A DNA stretch of 64,000 bases from Gammaproteobacteria bacterium (GTDB lineage: Bacteria > Pseudomonadota > Gammaproteobacteria > SZUA-140), in contig JADJQS010000007.1 in assembly GCA_016712635.1 (NCBI GenBank), forward strand, positions 184,933 through 248,932, given 5' to 3'. Both the position numbers and the translations under genes were made by a program. Below, piece by piece: positions 8,431 to 16,228 of the stretch (position 1 is the first letter of the stretch; each line of letters begins with the position of its first letter). The notes beneath the pieces are model-generated. The model was not told the DNA's origin. It was given only the letters and a program-made list of their open reading frames with translations, and ran no database searches.

Positions 8431-9275
8431 TACTCTGGCAGGCTCTCAACCTTCGTCCGGAAAAAGCGCTCGCTCCATAGTTCCAGACCTTGTCTCTCCG
8501 CTGCATTGAGAAACCGCTCGACATCCGCGGCGGCGTCCCGCCAGACAATGGCGGCCACTTTTTCCAACAAGGCATTTCGTAGCCAGGCGCTGCCAACCGC
8601 AACCGTTTCTCCGGCCCAAGGCCCGTATTGTCGCAGTGCGGCCTGCAGGTGTGTGAGATTGGGTGGTACGCCCCGCTTCACATACCAGTTGAAATCGTAC
8701 CAGTCGCGTCCTTTCAGGTAAGGCCGGCAGAGCAGGGCATGAAGCTTCAGCGCGAAATTGCTGCCGAGGTCCTGATGGCATACTTCGAAATCGAGCGGGA
8801 AATCGAGATAGGAATATTCGAAGCCTGATCCTTCCGGAGGATTGATGTCGACCTCCAGCTTGATGTTGAGCTTCTTTCCAGCGGGACTCCGGTAAAAGCT
8901 CAAGGCCAACTGATTGCTGATGGAGTCATCCTTCAGAACCGCCTTCCGGATGTTCTGGTCCATGTGTCCCTTGTCCAGCACCTCGGTTCTGAGGCCAAAC
9001 TCCCGCAGACCATCCAGCAGCGGTTGCAAATAGGCTATCCACTCAAAATCGGGATCGGGGACTTTCAGGATGAAATCCAGATCCTCGGAGAAACGCGGGA
9101 GCTTGTGCAGGATGCGCAGGCTAGTGCCGCCCTGAAACGCGGCCACTTCAAAGAAACCCGCCCGCCACAGCGCGTATAGCGCGATCTCCTGCAGGATCTC
9201 CTTGATCGCCTGATCCTCTTCCACGGGACTGGCGGCCTGATAGTCGTTCAGTCGTCGTTGGATCAACTCAATCAT
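8430..9275 (-). CDS. AbiEii/AbiGii-type nucleotidyltransferase toxin
   Basis: 281 residues from the ATG at 9275 (MIELIQRRLNDYQ); the frame is open further upstream but overlaps the antitoxin gene. 'FQGGTSLRILHKLPRFSEDLDFIL' (about residues 48-71) is the GGTxLR ... DLD nucleotidyltransferase core of AbiEii toxins, which stop growth by modifying tRNA. 'LKGRDWYDFNWYV' is the usual downstream motif. The start overlaps the AbiEi stop by 8 bases, so translation is probably coupled. Confidence 0.88.
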   Translation of the reverse strand: MIELIQRRLNDYQAASPVEEDQAIKEILQEIALYALWRAGFFEVAAFQGGTSLRILHKLPRFSEDLDFILKVPDPDFEWIAYLQPLLDGLREFGLRTEVLDKGHMDQNIRKAVLKDDSISNQLALSFYRSPAGKKLNIKLEVDINPPEGSGFEYSYLDFPLDFEVCHQDLGSNFALKLHALLCRPYLKGRDWYDFNWYVKRGVPPNLTHLQAALRQYGPWAGETVAVGSAWLRNALLEKVAAIVWRDAAADVERFLNAAERQGLELWSERFFRTKVESLPE

Positions 9276-9930
9276 TGCCTGACTCCCTGGCCAGTGATCT
9301 GAGAAAATTCTGCACGCGTTTTTGCTTGTAGACCAGCTCCAGTATCCGGATGTCCGCGCGGCTAATGCCGCGCAGATGCTCGTGATCGATGCGCAGGCCT
9401 TCCAACAGCCAGCCCATTCCCTGCCACTCAACCTTTCTCAGGCACACCAGATCTATCAATGCCCGGATGGGTTCGGCCACCAGCATGGATTGTTCCGAGA
9501 CTCGCTCGCGTCCGACCAGCTCGAGGAAATAACCTACCTGGGTGGCGAGGGGATAAAAGGAAAAGCTGCCGAACCTCGCGTGCTCGAAGTTCAACGATTT
9601 GCGGCCGGGCGTGACACTGGCGGTGGTGTATACCGCCTCGGGGATCCAGCCATGGTGCGACAGCGCAGTTTCGAACGACACATAACTGCCCGGCACCAGT
9701 GCCTGGGCGAGGGCATAGGGGTGGCTCGGGTAATCGCGCCACTTCTGGTCCAGCAGGTAGACTCCCCGGCGCAGCCGGAGCAGTTCCCCGGACTTCAACG
9801 CCCGGTTAACCAGGTTGTAGCGCCGCTGCGGGCTGCCATCCAGCAGCCTGCTCAGCTGGGCTTCGGTTAAAACCCGGTTGGATAAATCCAAATCAATGAT
9901 TTTAGTAGTTAAAGTTTGCATGTCTGCCAA
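9268..9930 (-). CDS. AbiEi-type antitoxin
   Basis: About 220 residues. A winged helix at the start ('NRVLTEAQLSRLLDGSPQRRYNLVNRALKSGELLRLRRGVYLL') is followed by the AbiEi C-terminal domain ('PHPYALAQALVPGSYVSFETALSHHGWIPE'-like). The antitoxin also acts as repressor. The start is either TTG at 9930, spaced 9 bases from GAGGA, or ATG at 9921. It is cotranscribed with the toxin gene. Confidence 0.85.
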   Translation of the reverse strand: MADMQTLTTKIIDLDLSNRVLTEAQLSRLLDGSPQRRYNLVNRALKSGELLRLRRGVYLLDQKWRDYPSHPYALAQALVPGSYVSFETALSHHGWIPEAVYTTASVTPGRKSLNFEHARFGSFSFYPLATQVGYFLELVGRERVSEQSMLVAEPIRALIDLVCLRKVEWQGMGWLLEGLRIDHEHLRGISRADIRILELVYKQKRVQNFLRSLARESGND

Positions 9931-9965
9931 CTGCTCATCCTCGCCAACCCAATCAAAAATACCAG

Positions 9966-9988
9966 AAACTTTCGTAATATGAAAGTTT
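9966..9988. promoter_or_regulatory. Operator-like palindrome upstream of abiE genes
   Basis: AAACTTTC (9966-9973), 7-base spacer GTAATAT, GAAAGTTT (9981-9988): a perfect 8-bp inverted repeat 36 bases upstream of the antitoxin start, in an AT-rich promoter region. Known AbiEi proteins bind inverted repeats at their own promoter, so this is the likely site. Confidence 0.6.
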
Positions 9989-10087
9989 ATAGCATTTTAT
10001 ATGCCGGTCTGGAGGGTGGTATGAGTTGACGAAAATCGATTAAGGGTTGAGGGCAGGCCGTAAACCAATATGCCCCGGCCCGCATCG

Positions 10088-10265
10088 TAGCCCGGACAGA
10101 CTTCACTTACGCCAGGGGACAGACTTCACTCACGTTAGGGGACAGACATCCAGTCTGTCCCCATCTACCCACCGGCAGCGACGCCGTGCTGGGGGCAGAT
10201 TTCAACCACAGTACGGGGACAGATTTCAAATCTGTCCCCTTTACTCCGGCGGTAGGGAACAGCTT
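10088..10265. repeat. Family A repeat array (second copy of the long unit)
   Basis: Contains GCATCGTAGCCCGGA, two ACAGACTTCACT heads, GGGGACAGACATCC/AGTCTGTCCCC, ACAGATTTCAACCACAGTACG and GGGGACAGATTTC/AAATCTGTCCCC, then TTTACTCCGGCGGT. Order and sequence closely match 8008-8135. This is all that is seen in the gap 9989-10265. Confidence 0.85.
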
Positions 10266-10952
10266 TCAAACCCTTCCCCCCTCAACCATCTCCTCGATCA
10301 ATTCCACCCGATCGTTCTTCGGACTGTTCACCATCTTCGACACCGGATACATCTCCAGGTCCTCGTCCGCATAGGGGATGAGCAAAGGTAGTAGCCGTTC
10401 CGGGTCCCCAACCTCCGGGTTAAGCCACAGGTCATAATCCTTCGGGTGCAGGATCACCGGCATGCGCTCATGAATTCGTCGCATCAAATCATTCGCTTCG
10501 GTTACGACGATGGTGCAGGACTCGATCACCATCCCCTCACGCTCCCAGTGCTCCCACAAACCGGCTAGCGCGAACGGCGCAGCATCCTTACGACGAATGT
10601 TGTAGGGCTGCTTGCCGTCGGACTGCTGCCATTCATAGAAACCGGTCGCGGGGATCAGGCAGCGGTGACGCTTGAAGGCGGCGCGGTAGGCAGGCTTCTC
10701 GGCCACGGTCTCGGCGCGCGCATTGATCATCTTGTAACCGATCTTCTCGTCCTTCGCCCAGGAGGGGACCAGCCCCCAGCGCAGCAGGCAGGCTGCGCGC
10801 TGCCCGCTGTCCAGACGGATCGCGGGGATGCGCTGCGACGGCGCCACGTTGTAGCGCGGCGCCAGCGCGTCGAACAGCTCGATATCGCGCACGATATCGA
10901 AGGCCTCGACCAGCTTCGGCCCCGGGGCCGCGATGTTCAGCCGTCCGCACAT
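10266..10952 (-). CDS. yedK: SOS response-associated peptidase, SRAP/HMCES family
   Basis: 228 residues. The catalytic Cys2 follows the initiator Met (MCGRLN). 'KMINARAETVAEKPAYR', 'RCLIPATGFYEWQ' and 'RIHERMPVIL' carry the conserved Asn, Glu and His. SRAP proteins crosslink through Cys2 to abasic sites in single-stranded DNA and shield them. Length is normal for the family. The gene stands alone, divergent from hsdR. Confidence 0.92.
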   Translation of the reverse strand: MCGRLNIAAPGPKLVEAFDIVRDIELFDALAPRYNVAPSQRIPAIRLDSGQRAACLLRWGLVPSWAKDEKIGYKMINARAETVAEKPAYRAAFKRHRCLIPATGFYEWQQSDGKQPYNIRRKDAAPFALAGLWEHWEREGMVIESCTIVVTEANDLMRRIHERMPVILHPKDYDLWLNPEVGDPERLLPLLIPYADEDLEMYPVSKMVNSPKNDRVELIEEMVEGGRV

Positions 10953-10963
10953 AGAGGAATCGG

Positions 10964-11032
10964 GGTCAGAGAGGGATGTGTGACCAATGTAACAATTTTT
11001 CAGGCACCGGTTACAGAACTCCCTCTCTGACC
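10964..11032. repeat. 13-bp inverted repeat between yedK and hsdR
   Basis: GGTCAGAGAGGGA (10964-10976) and its exact reverse complement TCCCTCTCTGACC (11020-11032). A third, near copy (ATCCCTCTCTAACC) lies at about 11121-11134. It may be a small repeat remnant or a regulatory site for the divergent genes. Confidence 0.55.
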
Positions 11033-11159
11033 TGGTGTTTTTCGTTTCGCCTTACCCCTTACTCCTAACGCCTAACCAAAATGTCCTAGGGTTCAGCACT
11101 CTATATATATGTGTTAGCATCCCTCTCTAACCTCATAAGAACTAAAAACATATAAGAAA

Positions 11160-14111
11160 GTGCCCGCACCGGAACAACAAGCACGCGAGACCATCGACCG
11201 GCTGCTTACGCAGGCCGGCTGGGTTGTGTGCGACGTTGATAAGGCGCATATCACCGCGCATCGCGGCGTGGCGATTCGGGAGTTCCCGCTCAAGACGGGA
11301 CACGGCGAGGCGGACTATCTGCTTTACGTCGATGGCAAGGCGGCCGGCGTCATCGAAGCCAAGAAGGAAGGCCTCACGTTAACTGGCGTCGAAATCCAAT
11401 CCGCGAAATACACCCAGGGACTCCCGGACGGATTGCCTGCGTGGAAGAAGCCGCTGCCGTTCGCATACCAGTCCACCGGCGTCGAAACCCGCTTCACCAA
11501 TGGCCTCGATCCGCAACCGCGTTCGCGCCCGGTGTTTGCCTTCCACAAGCCAGAGACACTGGCCGATTGGTTGACTGATGCCGGCGGAGATGGAATGGGA
11601 GAAGCGGCCTATCCTAAGGCCGCCGATACGCGCAACGTTTACGCCACTTCAGGTAGGGGACAGACTTCCAGTCTGTCCCCGGGCTCATCGCCTGTTACCG
11701 GGGACGGAATTGAATTCCGTCCCCATACGAGCACCTTCCTCTCCCGCCTCCAGCACATACCCGCGCTGGAGACGCACGGCCTCTGGCCCGCGCAGATCAC
11801 GGCGATCAACAACCTCGAACAATCCCTGAAGGAAAACCGCCCCCGCGCCCTGATCCAAATGGCCACCGGCTCTGGCAAGACCTTCACCGCCATCAGCTTC
11901 ATCTACCGCCTGATCAAATTCGCCGGCGCGAAACGGGTGCTGTTCCTGGTCGACCGCGGCAACCTCGGCGACCAGACGCTGAAGGAATTCCAGCAATACG
12001 CCTCGCCCTACAACAACTTCAAGTTCACCGAGGAGTACATCGTCCAGCGCCTGCAAGGCAACACGCTCGACACCACTGCGCGCGTCTGCATCTGCACCAT
12101 CCAGCGCATGTACTCCATGCTCAAGGGCCGGGACCTGCCCGAAGACCTCGAAGAAGAATCCATCGACAAGCTCGGCAGCCTGTTCAAACAGCCCGAGCCC
12201 ATCGAGTACAACCCAAACATCCCAATAGAGAGCTTCGACATCATCGTCACCGACGAATGCCACCGCTCCATCTACAACCTCTGGGCACAGGTGCTGGAGT
12301 ACTTCGATGCCTACCTCATCGGCCTCACCGCCACGCCCAGCAAGCAGACCTTCGGCTTCTTCCATCAGAACCTGGTGATGGAATACAACCACGAAATGGC
12401 CGTGGCCGACGGCGTCAACGTCAACTACGACGTCTACCGCATCCGCACCGTCATCACTGAACAGGGCTCAAAGGTGGAGGCCGGCTACTCGGTGCAGGTG
12501 CAGGAGCGCGACACGCGCAAGAAGCGCTGGGAACAGCTCGACGACGACTTCAGCTACGATCCCAACCAGCTCGACCGCGACGTGGTCGCCCCGGACCAGA
12601 TCCGCACCATCGTCCGCACCTTCCGCGACAAGCTGTTCACCGAAATCTTTCCCGGCCGCACCTGGGTGCCCAAGACCCTCATCTTCGCCAAGGACGACGC
12701 CCACGCCGAAAACATCGTCGAGATCGTGCGCGAGGAATTCGGCAAGGGCAACGACTTCGCCCAGAAGATCACCTACCGCACCACCGGCGCGAAACCGAAA
12801 GACCTCATCAACGAATTCCGCACCAGCCCCATGCCGCGCATCGCCGTCACAGTCGACATGATCGCCACCGGCACCGACATCAAGGCGGTGGAGATCGTCC
12901 TGTTCATGCGCGCCGTCAAATCCCGCGCCTTCTTCGAGCAGATGAAAGGCCGCGGCGTGCGCGTCATGAAGGCCGACGACCTGCAAAGCGTCACCCCCGA
13001 CGCCAAGGCCAAGGACCACTTCGTCATCGTCGACGCCGTCGGCGTCTGCGAGCAGGACAAGACCGACTCCCGCCCGATGGAGCAGAAGCCCACCGTCAGC
13101 TTCGAAAAACTCATGCAGGCCGTCGCCTTCGGCAACACCGAAGACGACGTGCTCACCTCCCTCGCCGGTCGCCTCGCCAGAATGGAACACCGCATCAGCA
13201 AGGATGACGACAAACGCATCCGCCAGGCCAGCGGCGGACTGGGCCTCAAAGACCTCGCCCACCGCATCGTTCAATCCCTGAACCCCGATGCCCTCGACGA
13301 AAATGTACCCTGGGTTGAGAATGTAGCCTGGGCTGAGCAACGCGAAGCCCGGGAGCCCGTGCCGCAGGCACCCAACCGCGAAGCGCAACGCAACACCATC
13401 GTGCAAGACGCCGTCAAACCCCTCCACGATCCGGCGTTGCGCCAACTGCTCATCGACCTGAAAGCCAAATCCGAAATTACCATCGACCACGTCAGCCCCG
13501 ACGAAGTCCTTTTCGCCGGTTTCTCGGAGGAAGCCCTGGCCCGCGCCAAAGGCCTGGTCCAGTCCTTCGAGCAATTCATCAAGGACCACAAAGACGAAAT
13601 CACCGCCTTGCAGGTGCTCTACAGCCGGCCCTACAAACACCGCCTCACCTTCGAGGCCGTCAAAGAACTCGCCGACGCCATCGAGAAGCCGCCCTACCTG
13701 TGGAACGAATCCCAGCTCTGGAACGCCTATGCCGCGCTGGAGAAATCGAAGGTCAAAGGCGCCAGCGGAAAGCGCATCCTCACCGACCTCGTCTCGCTCG
13801 TGCGCTTCGCCATCCACCAGGACAACGAACTCATCCCGTTCCCCGAGCGCGTCAACGCCAACTTCAACGCATGGCTTGCTACCCAAGGTCGTCAGTCCCG
13901 CGCAGGCGGGAATCCAGAGCCTTTCACAGCTGACCAAATGAAATGGCTCGAAATGATCCGCGACCACATCGCCGCGAACCTCGGCATCGAGCCGGACGAC
14001 TTCAACTACGCGCCGTTTATCCAGCAGGGCGGACTCGGCAAGGTACACCAACTGTTCGGCGACAAGCTGAACGCCATTATTGAAGACCTGAACGAGACCC
14101 TGGCCGCATGA
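11160..14111 (+). CDS. hsdR: Type I restriction enzyme, R subunit (EcoEI-like)
   Basis: 983 residues from a GTG at 11160; the N-terminus 'PAPEQQARETIDRLL' fits the family start. A PD-(D/E)xK nuclease lies at residues 50-70 (D52, E66, K68 in 'GEADYLLYVDGKAAGVIEAKKEG'-like sequence). The superfamily 2 motor has 'MATGSGKTF' near residue 234 and 'VTDECHRSIYN', followed by an EcoEI-type C-terminal domain. It cuts DNA after ATP-driven translocation in complex with HsdM and HsdS. The frame contains three short insertions that are intergenic-type repeats: a family A pair (residues about 166-188), a family C unit (about 716-731) and a family B unit (about 911-919). All keep the frame, so the protein may still work. 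Confidence 0.92.
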   Translation: MPAPEQQARETIDRLLTQAGWVVCDVDKAHITAHRGVAIREFPLKTGHGEADYLLYVDGKAAGVIEAKKEGLTLTGVEIQSAKYTQGLPDGLPAWKKPLPFAYQSTGVETRFTNGLDPQPRSRPVFAFHKPETLADWLTDAGGDGMGEAAYPKAADTRNVYATSGRGQTSSLSPGSSPVTGDGIEFRPHTSTFLSRLQHIPALETHGLWPAQITAINNLEQSLKENRPRALIQMATGSGKTFTAISFIYRLIKFAGAKRVLFLVDRGNLGDQTLKEFQQYASPYNNFKFTEEYIVQRLQGNTLDTTARVCICTIQRMYSMLKGRDLPEDLEEESIDKLGSLFKQPEPIEYNPNIPIESFDIIVTDECHRSIYNLWAQVLEYFDAYLIGLTATPSKQTFGFFHQNLVMEYNHEMAVADGVNVNYDVYRIRTVITEQGSKVEAGYSVQVQERDTRKKRWEQLDDDFSYDPNQLDRDVVAPDQIRTIVRTFRDKLFTEIFPGRTWVPKTLIFAKDDAHAENIVEIVREEFGKGNDFAQKITYRTTGAKPKDLINEFRTSPMPRIAVTVDMIATGTDIKAVEIVLFMRAVKSRAFFEQMKGRGVRVMKADDLQSVTPDAKAKDHFVIVDAVGVCEQDKTDSRPMEQKPTVSFEKLMQAVAFGNTEDDVLTSLAGRLARMEHRISKDDDKRIRQASGGLGLKDLAHRIVQSLNPDALDENVPWVENVAWAEQREAREPVPQAPNREAQRNTIVQDAVKPLHDPALRQLLIDLKAKSEITIDHVSPDEVLFAGFSEEALARAKGLVQSFEQFIKDHKDEITALQVLYSRPYKHRLTFEAVKELADAIEKPPYLWNESQLWNAYAALEKSKVKGASGKRILTDLVSLVRFAIHQDNELIPFPERVNANFNAWLATQGRQSRAGGNPEPFTADQMKWLEMIRDHIAANLGIEPDDFNYAPFIQQGGLGKVHQLFGDKLNAIIEDLNETLAA
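11655..11724. repeat. Two family A palindromes inside hsdR
   Basis: GGGGACAGACTTCC/AGTCTGTCCCC (11656-11680) and GGGGACGGAATT/GAATTCCGTCCCC (11700-11724). They encode a 'GRGQTSSLSPGSS...GDGIEFRP' stretch between the nuclease and the motor domain and keep the reading frame. Confidence 0.9.
13305..13353. repeat. Family C-like repeat inside hsdR
   Basis: GTACCCTGGGTTGAG, then GTAGCCTGGGCTGAGCAACG and CGAAGCCCGGG: a tandem of the GTAGCCYGGGYTGAGC type, translated in frame as 'VPWVENVAWAEQREAREP'. Confidence 0.75.
13890..13917. repeat. Family B repeat inside hsdR
   Basis: CGTCAGTCCCGCGCAGGCGG followed by GAATCCAG, a near match to the 28-bp ends of the GIY-YIG elements, translated in frame as 'RQSRAGGNPE'. 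Confidence 0.85.
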
Positions 14112-14147
14112 GCGACAATTTACAATGCATGCCATCGGTCTCGAATA

Positions 14148-14202
14148 TGTCATTCCAGCGTGAATCAGGCATGCCCCCGCGAAGGCGGGGGCGGGAATCC
14201 AG
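14148..14202. repeat. Family B repeat, long form
   Basis: TGTCATTCCAGCG ... GCATGCCCCCGCGAAGGCGG ... GGGAATCCAG: about 55 bp with the same ends as the 28-bp form plus an inner GC-rich hairpin. A similar long form is at 26431-26485. Confidence 0.75.
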
Positions 14203-14231
14203 TATTTTTGCCCTTACATATGGCGGCAAGA

Positions 14232-14252
14232 ATGGTCGCAAATTACGACCAT
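14232..14252. promoter_or_regulatory. Palindrome upstream of the ORF6N gene
   Basis: ATGGTCG (14232-14238), 7-base spacer CAAATTA, CGACCAT (14246-14252). The GGTCGCAAA core is shared with the palindromes inside both ORF6N genes (14521-14541 and 31850-31880). It lies 63 bases before the ORF6N start and could be an operator. Confidence 0.45.
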
Positions 14253-14314
14253 ATCGTTTTTGCGTAACGTTGGAATGGGGTAAGGAGACAGGAGAATTAT
14301 CCAGGGAGGGAAAC

Positions 14315-14866
14315 ATGGAAAACGGCAAGGATGCCAATCCGGGCAGACAGATTGAAGACCGGATATATACCGTACGCGGCAAGCGGGTCATGCTGGATGC
14401 GGACTTGGCCAGGTTATACGGCGTGACGACCAAGCGACTCAACGAACAGATTCGACGCAACGTCGATCGTTTCCCGGAGGATTTCGCGTTTCAATTGACT
14501 AATCATGAGTTTGCGGATTTGAGGTCGCAAAATGCGACCTCAAACGACCCGCTTCACGGCCGTGGCGGGCGGCGCTATCAGCCGTGGGTATTCACTGAGC
14601 ACGGCGCCATAATGGCGGCCTCCGTGCTCAATACGCCCCGGGCGGTCGAGGTCAGCGTGTTCGTGGTGCGCGCTTTCGTAAAGCTGCGTGAGCTGACCAT
14701 GGCCCACAAGGAGATTCGCCAGAAGCTGAGCGAGTTGGAACGCAAGCTGTCAGGGCATGATCAGGCCATCGCCGGTCTGATACATGCCATCCGGGAACTG
14801 ATGACTCCGCCGGAACCGAAGAAGAAACGACCTATCGGTTTCGGGCCGTGGTCCGAGAGAACATGA
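14315..14866 (+). CDS. ORF6N domain protein
   Basis: 183 residues from the ATG at 14315, preceded by AGGGAGGG; an upstream extension to 14108 would translate repeat DNA. 'IYTVRGKRVMLDADLARLYGVTTKRLNEQIRRNVDRFPEDFAFQL' is the ORF6N DNA-binding domain (about residues 13-60), then 'PWVFTEHGAIMAASVLNTPRAVEVSVFVVRAFVKLRE' and a C-terminal coiled coil ending in 'PPEPKKKRPIGFGPW'. ORF6N proteins occur on phages and islands and often sit in type I restriction loci; their function is unclear. A paralogue is at 31636. A perfect 9-bp-arm palindrome (14521-14541) lies inside the coding region. Confidence 0.85.
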   Translation: MENGKDANPGRQIEDRIYTVRGKRVMLDADLARLYGVTTKRLNEQIRRNVDRFPEDFAFQLTNHEFADLRSQNATSNDPLHGRGGRRYQPWVFTEHGAIMAASVLNTPRAVEVSVFVVRAFVKLRELTMAHKEIRQKLSELERKLSGHDQAIAGLIHAIRELMTPPEPKKKRPIGFGPWSERT

Positions 14867-14903
14867 GTTCGATAATTTAAGAATTGAAAGAGACATTAGT
14901 GGT

Positions 14904-16227
14904 ATGAGCGCGGTAATAGAGATAGTACAAACAGCGGAACCAGATACTCTTCCCTTCGGGCTGGACGCTTGCCACAATAGATGACCTTGTTGAAGATGGT
15001 GGAGTATTCATAGACGGAGATTGGGTTGAAAGCAAAGACCAAGATCCGGAAGGTGACGTCCGCTTAATTCAGCTTGCCGACATTGGCGATGGGGAGTATC
15101 GGGATAAATCCGAACGCTTCCTAACGCATGCCAAGGCTGTTGAGCTTGGATGTACCTTTCTAAAGAAAGGCGACGTCTTAATAGCGCGCATGCCCGATCC
15201 ATTAGGGCGCGCATGTATATTTCCAGGAGACGCGAAGTCCGCCGTAACTGTTGTAGATGTTGCGATCGTTCGCTCCGCAGCAGGCGAGTTTGATCATCGT
15301 TGGCTAATGTATTTCGTAAACGCCCCTGCGTTCCGGTCTGCGGTTGCCTCAATGCAGAGTGGTAGCACGCGAAAAAGAATCTCGCGTGGCAATCTGGCAA
15401 AGATTGCACTGCCGGTACCACCCCTCGACGAACAAAAACGCATCGTCGCCGAAATCGAAAAACAATTCTCCCGCCTCGACGAAGCCGTCGCCAACCTCAA
15501 GCGCGTCAAGGCCAACCTCAAGCGCTACAAAGCCGCCGTCCTCAAAGCCGCCGTCGAAGGCCGCCTCGTCGTGGATGGCGCTACATTGGTCATATCGAAA
15601 TGGGATCGAAAACCAATAGGCGTCGCTATTGAATCTCTTGACCAGGGATGGAGCCCGCAGTGTGAAAGCGAATCAACTCAAAGAGACGATGATTGGGCAG
15701 TAATAAAGACAACAGCCGTGCAACCACTTCAATATCTTGAAGCCGAGAACAAGAGACTACCTGATCAATTGAAGCCAAGAGTACACCTTGAACTTGTGCC
15801 GGGAGATTTGTTGATAACACGCGCAGGACCTCGCTCGCGGGTCGGCGTAGCCTGCTTGGTTAAGACAACAAGGCCCCGGATCATGCTGTGTGACAAGGTG
15901 TATCGACTGCGCACTAAGCAGAATGTCGCTTTGCCTGCATTTTTGGAGCTGGTTCTCAATTCGCCAGAAGTGGTCGACGCGCTCAATGAATTGAAAACAG
16001 GAATTAGCGACAGTGGCGTAAATCTAACGCAAAGACGCTTTAAAGAATTATTGGTGCCAATCCCATCGATTAAAGAGCAAGAGCACACATTAGCGGAAGT
16101 TGAGCTCCGCTTGTCCATAGTCCGCGAAGTGGAGTCTCAAGTCGATACTAATAGTCTTCGCGCATATCGCCTTCGCCAATCTATCCTGAAGGCATCTTTT
16201 TCTGGAGAGATGACAGGAGCAATATAA
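14904..16227 (+). CDS. hsdS: Type I restriction enzyme, specificity subunit (frameshifted at N-terminus)
   Basis: The ATG at 14904 gives 'MSAVIEIVQTAEPDTLP', then the frame breaks near 14951-14957; dropping one T restores 'LPSGWTLATIDDLVEDGG', the normal HsdS opening. From there the frame is open to 16227. Two target-recognition domains are separated by the helical spacer 'PPLDEQKRIVAEIEKQFSRLDEAV ... KRYKAAVLKAAVEGRL', and a second spacer 'PSIKEQEHTLAEVELRLSIV ... LRQSILKASFSGEM' ends the protein. HsdS sets the DNA sequence recognised by the methylase and nuclease. No start codon exists in the downstream frame before 15190. It is one base from the next gene. Confidence 0.85.
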
Positions 16228-16228
16228 C

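Noticed and set aside
12468..14153. 561-residue open frame antisense to hsdR
   Set aside because: Low-complexity V/G/D-rich composition and full overlap with a clear HsdR; a GC-rich antisense shadow.
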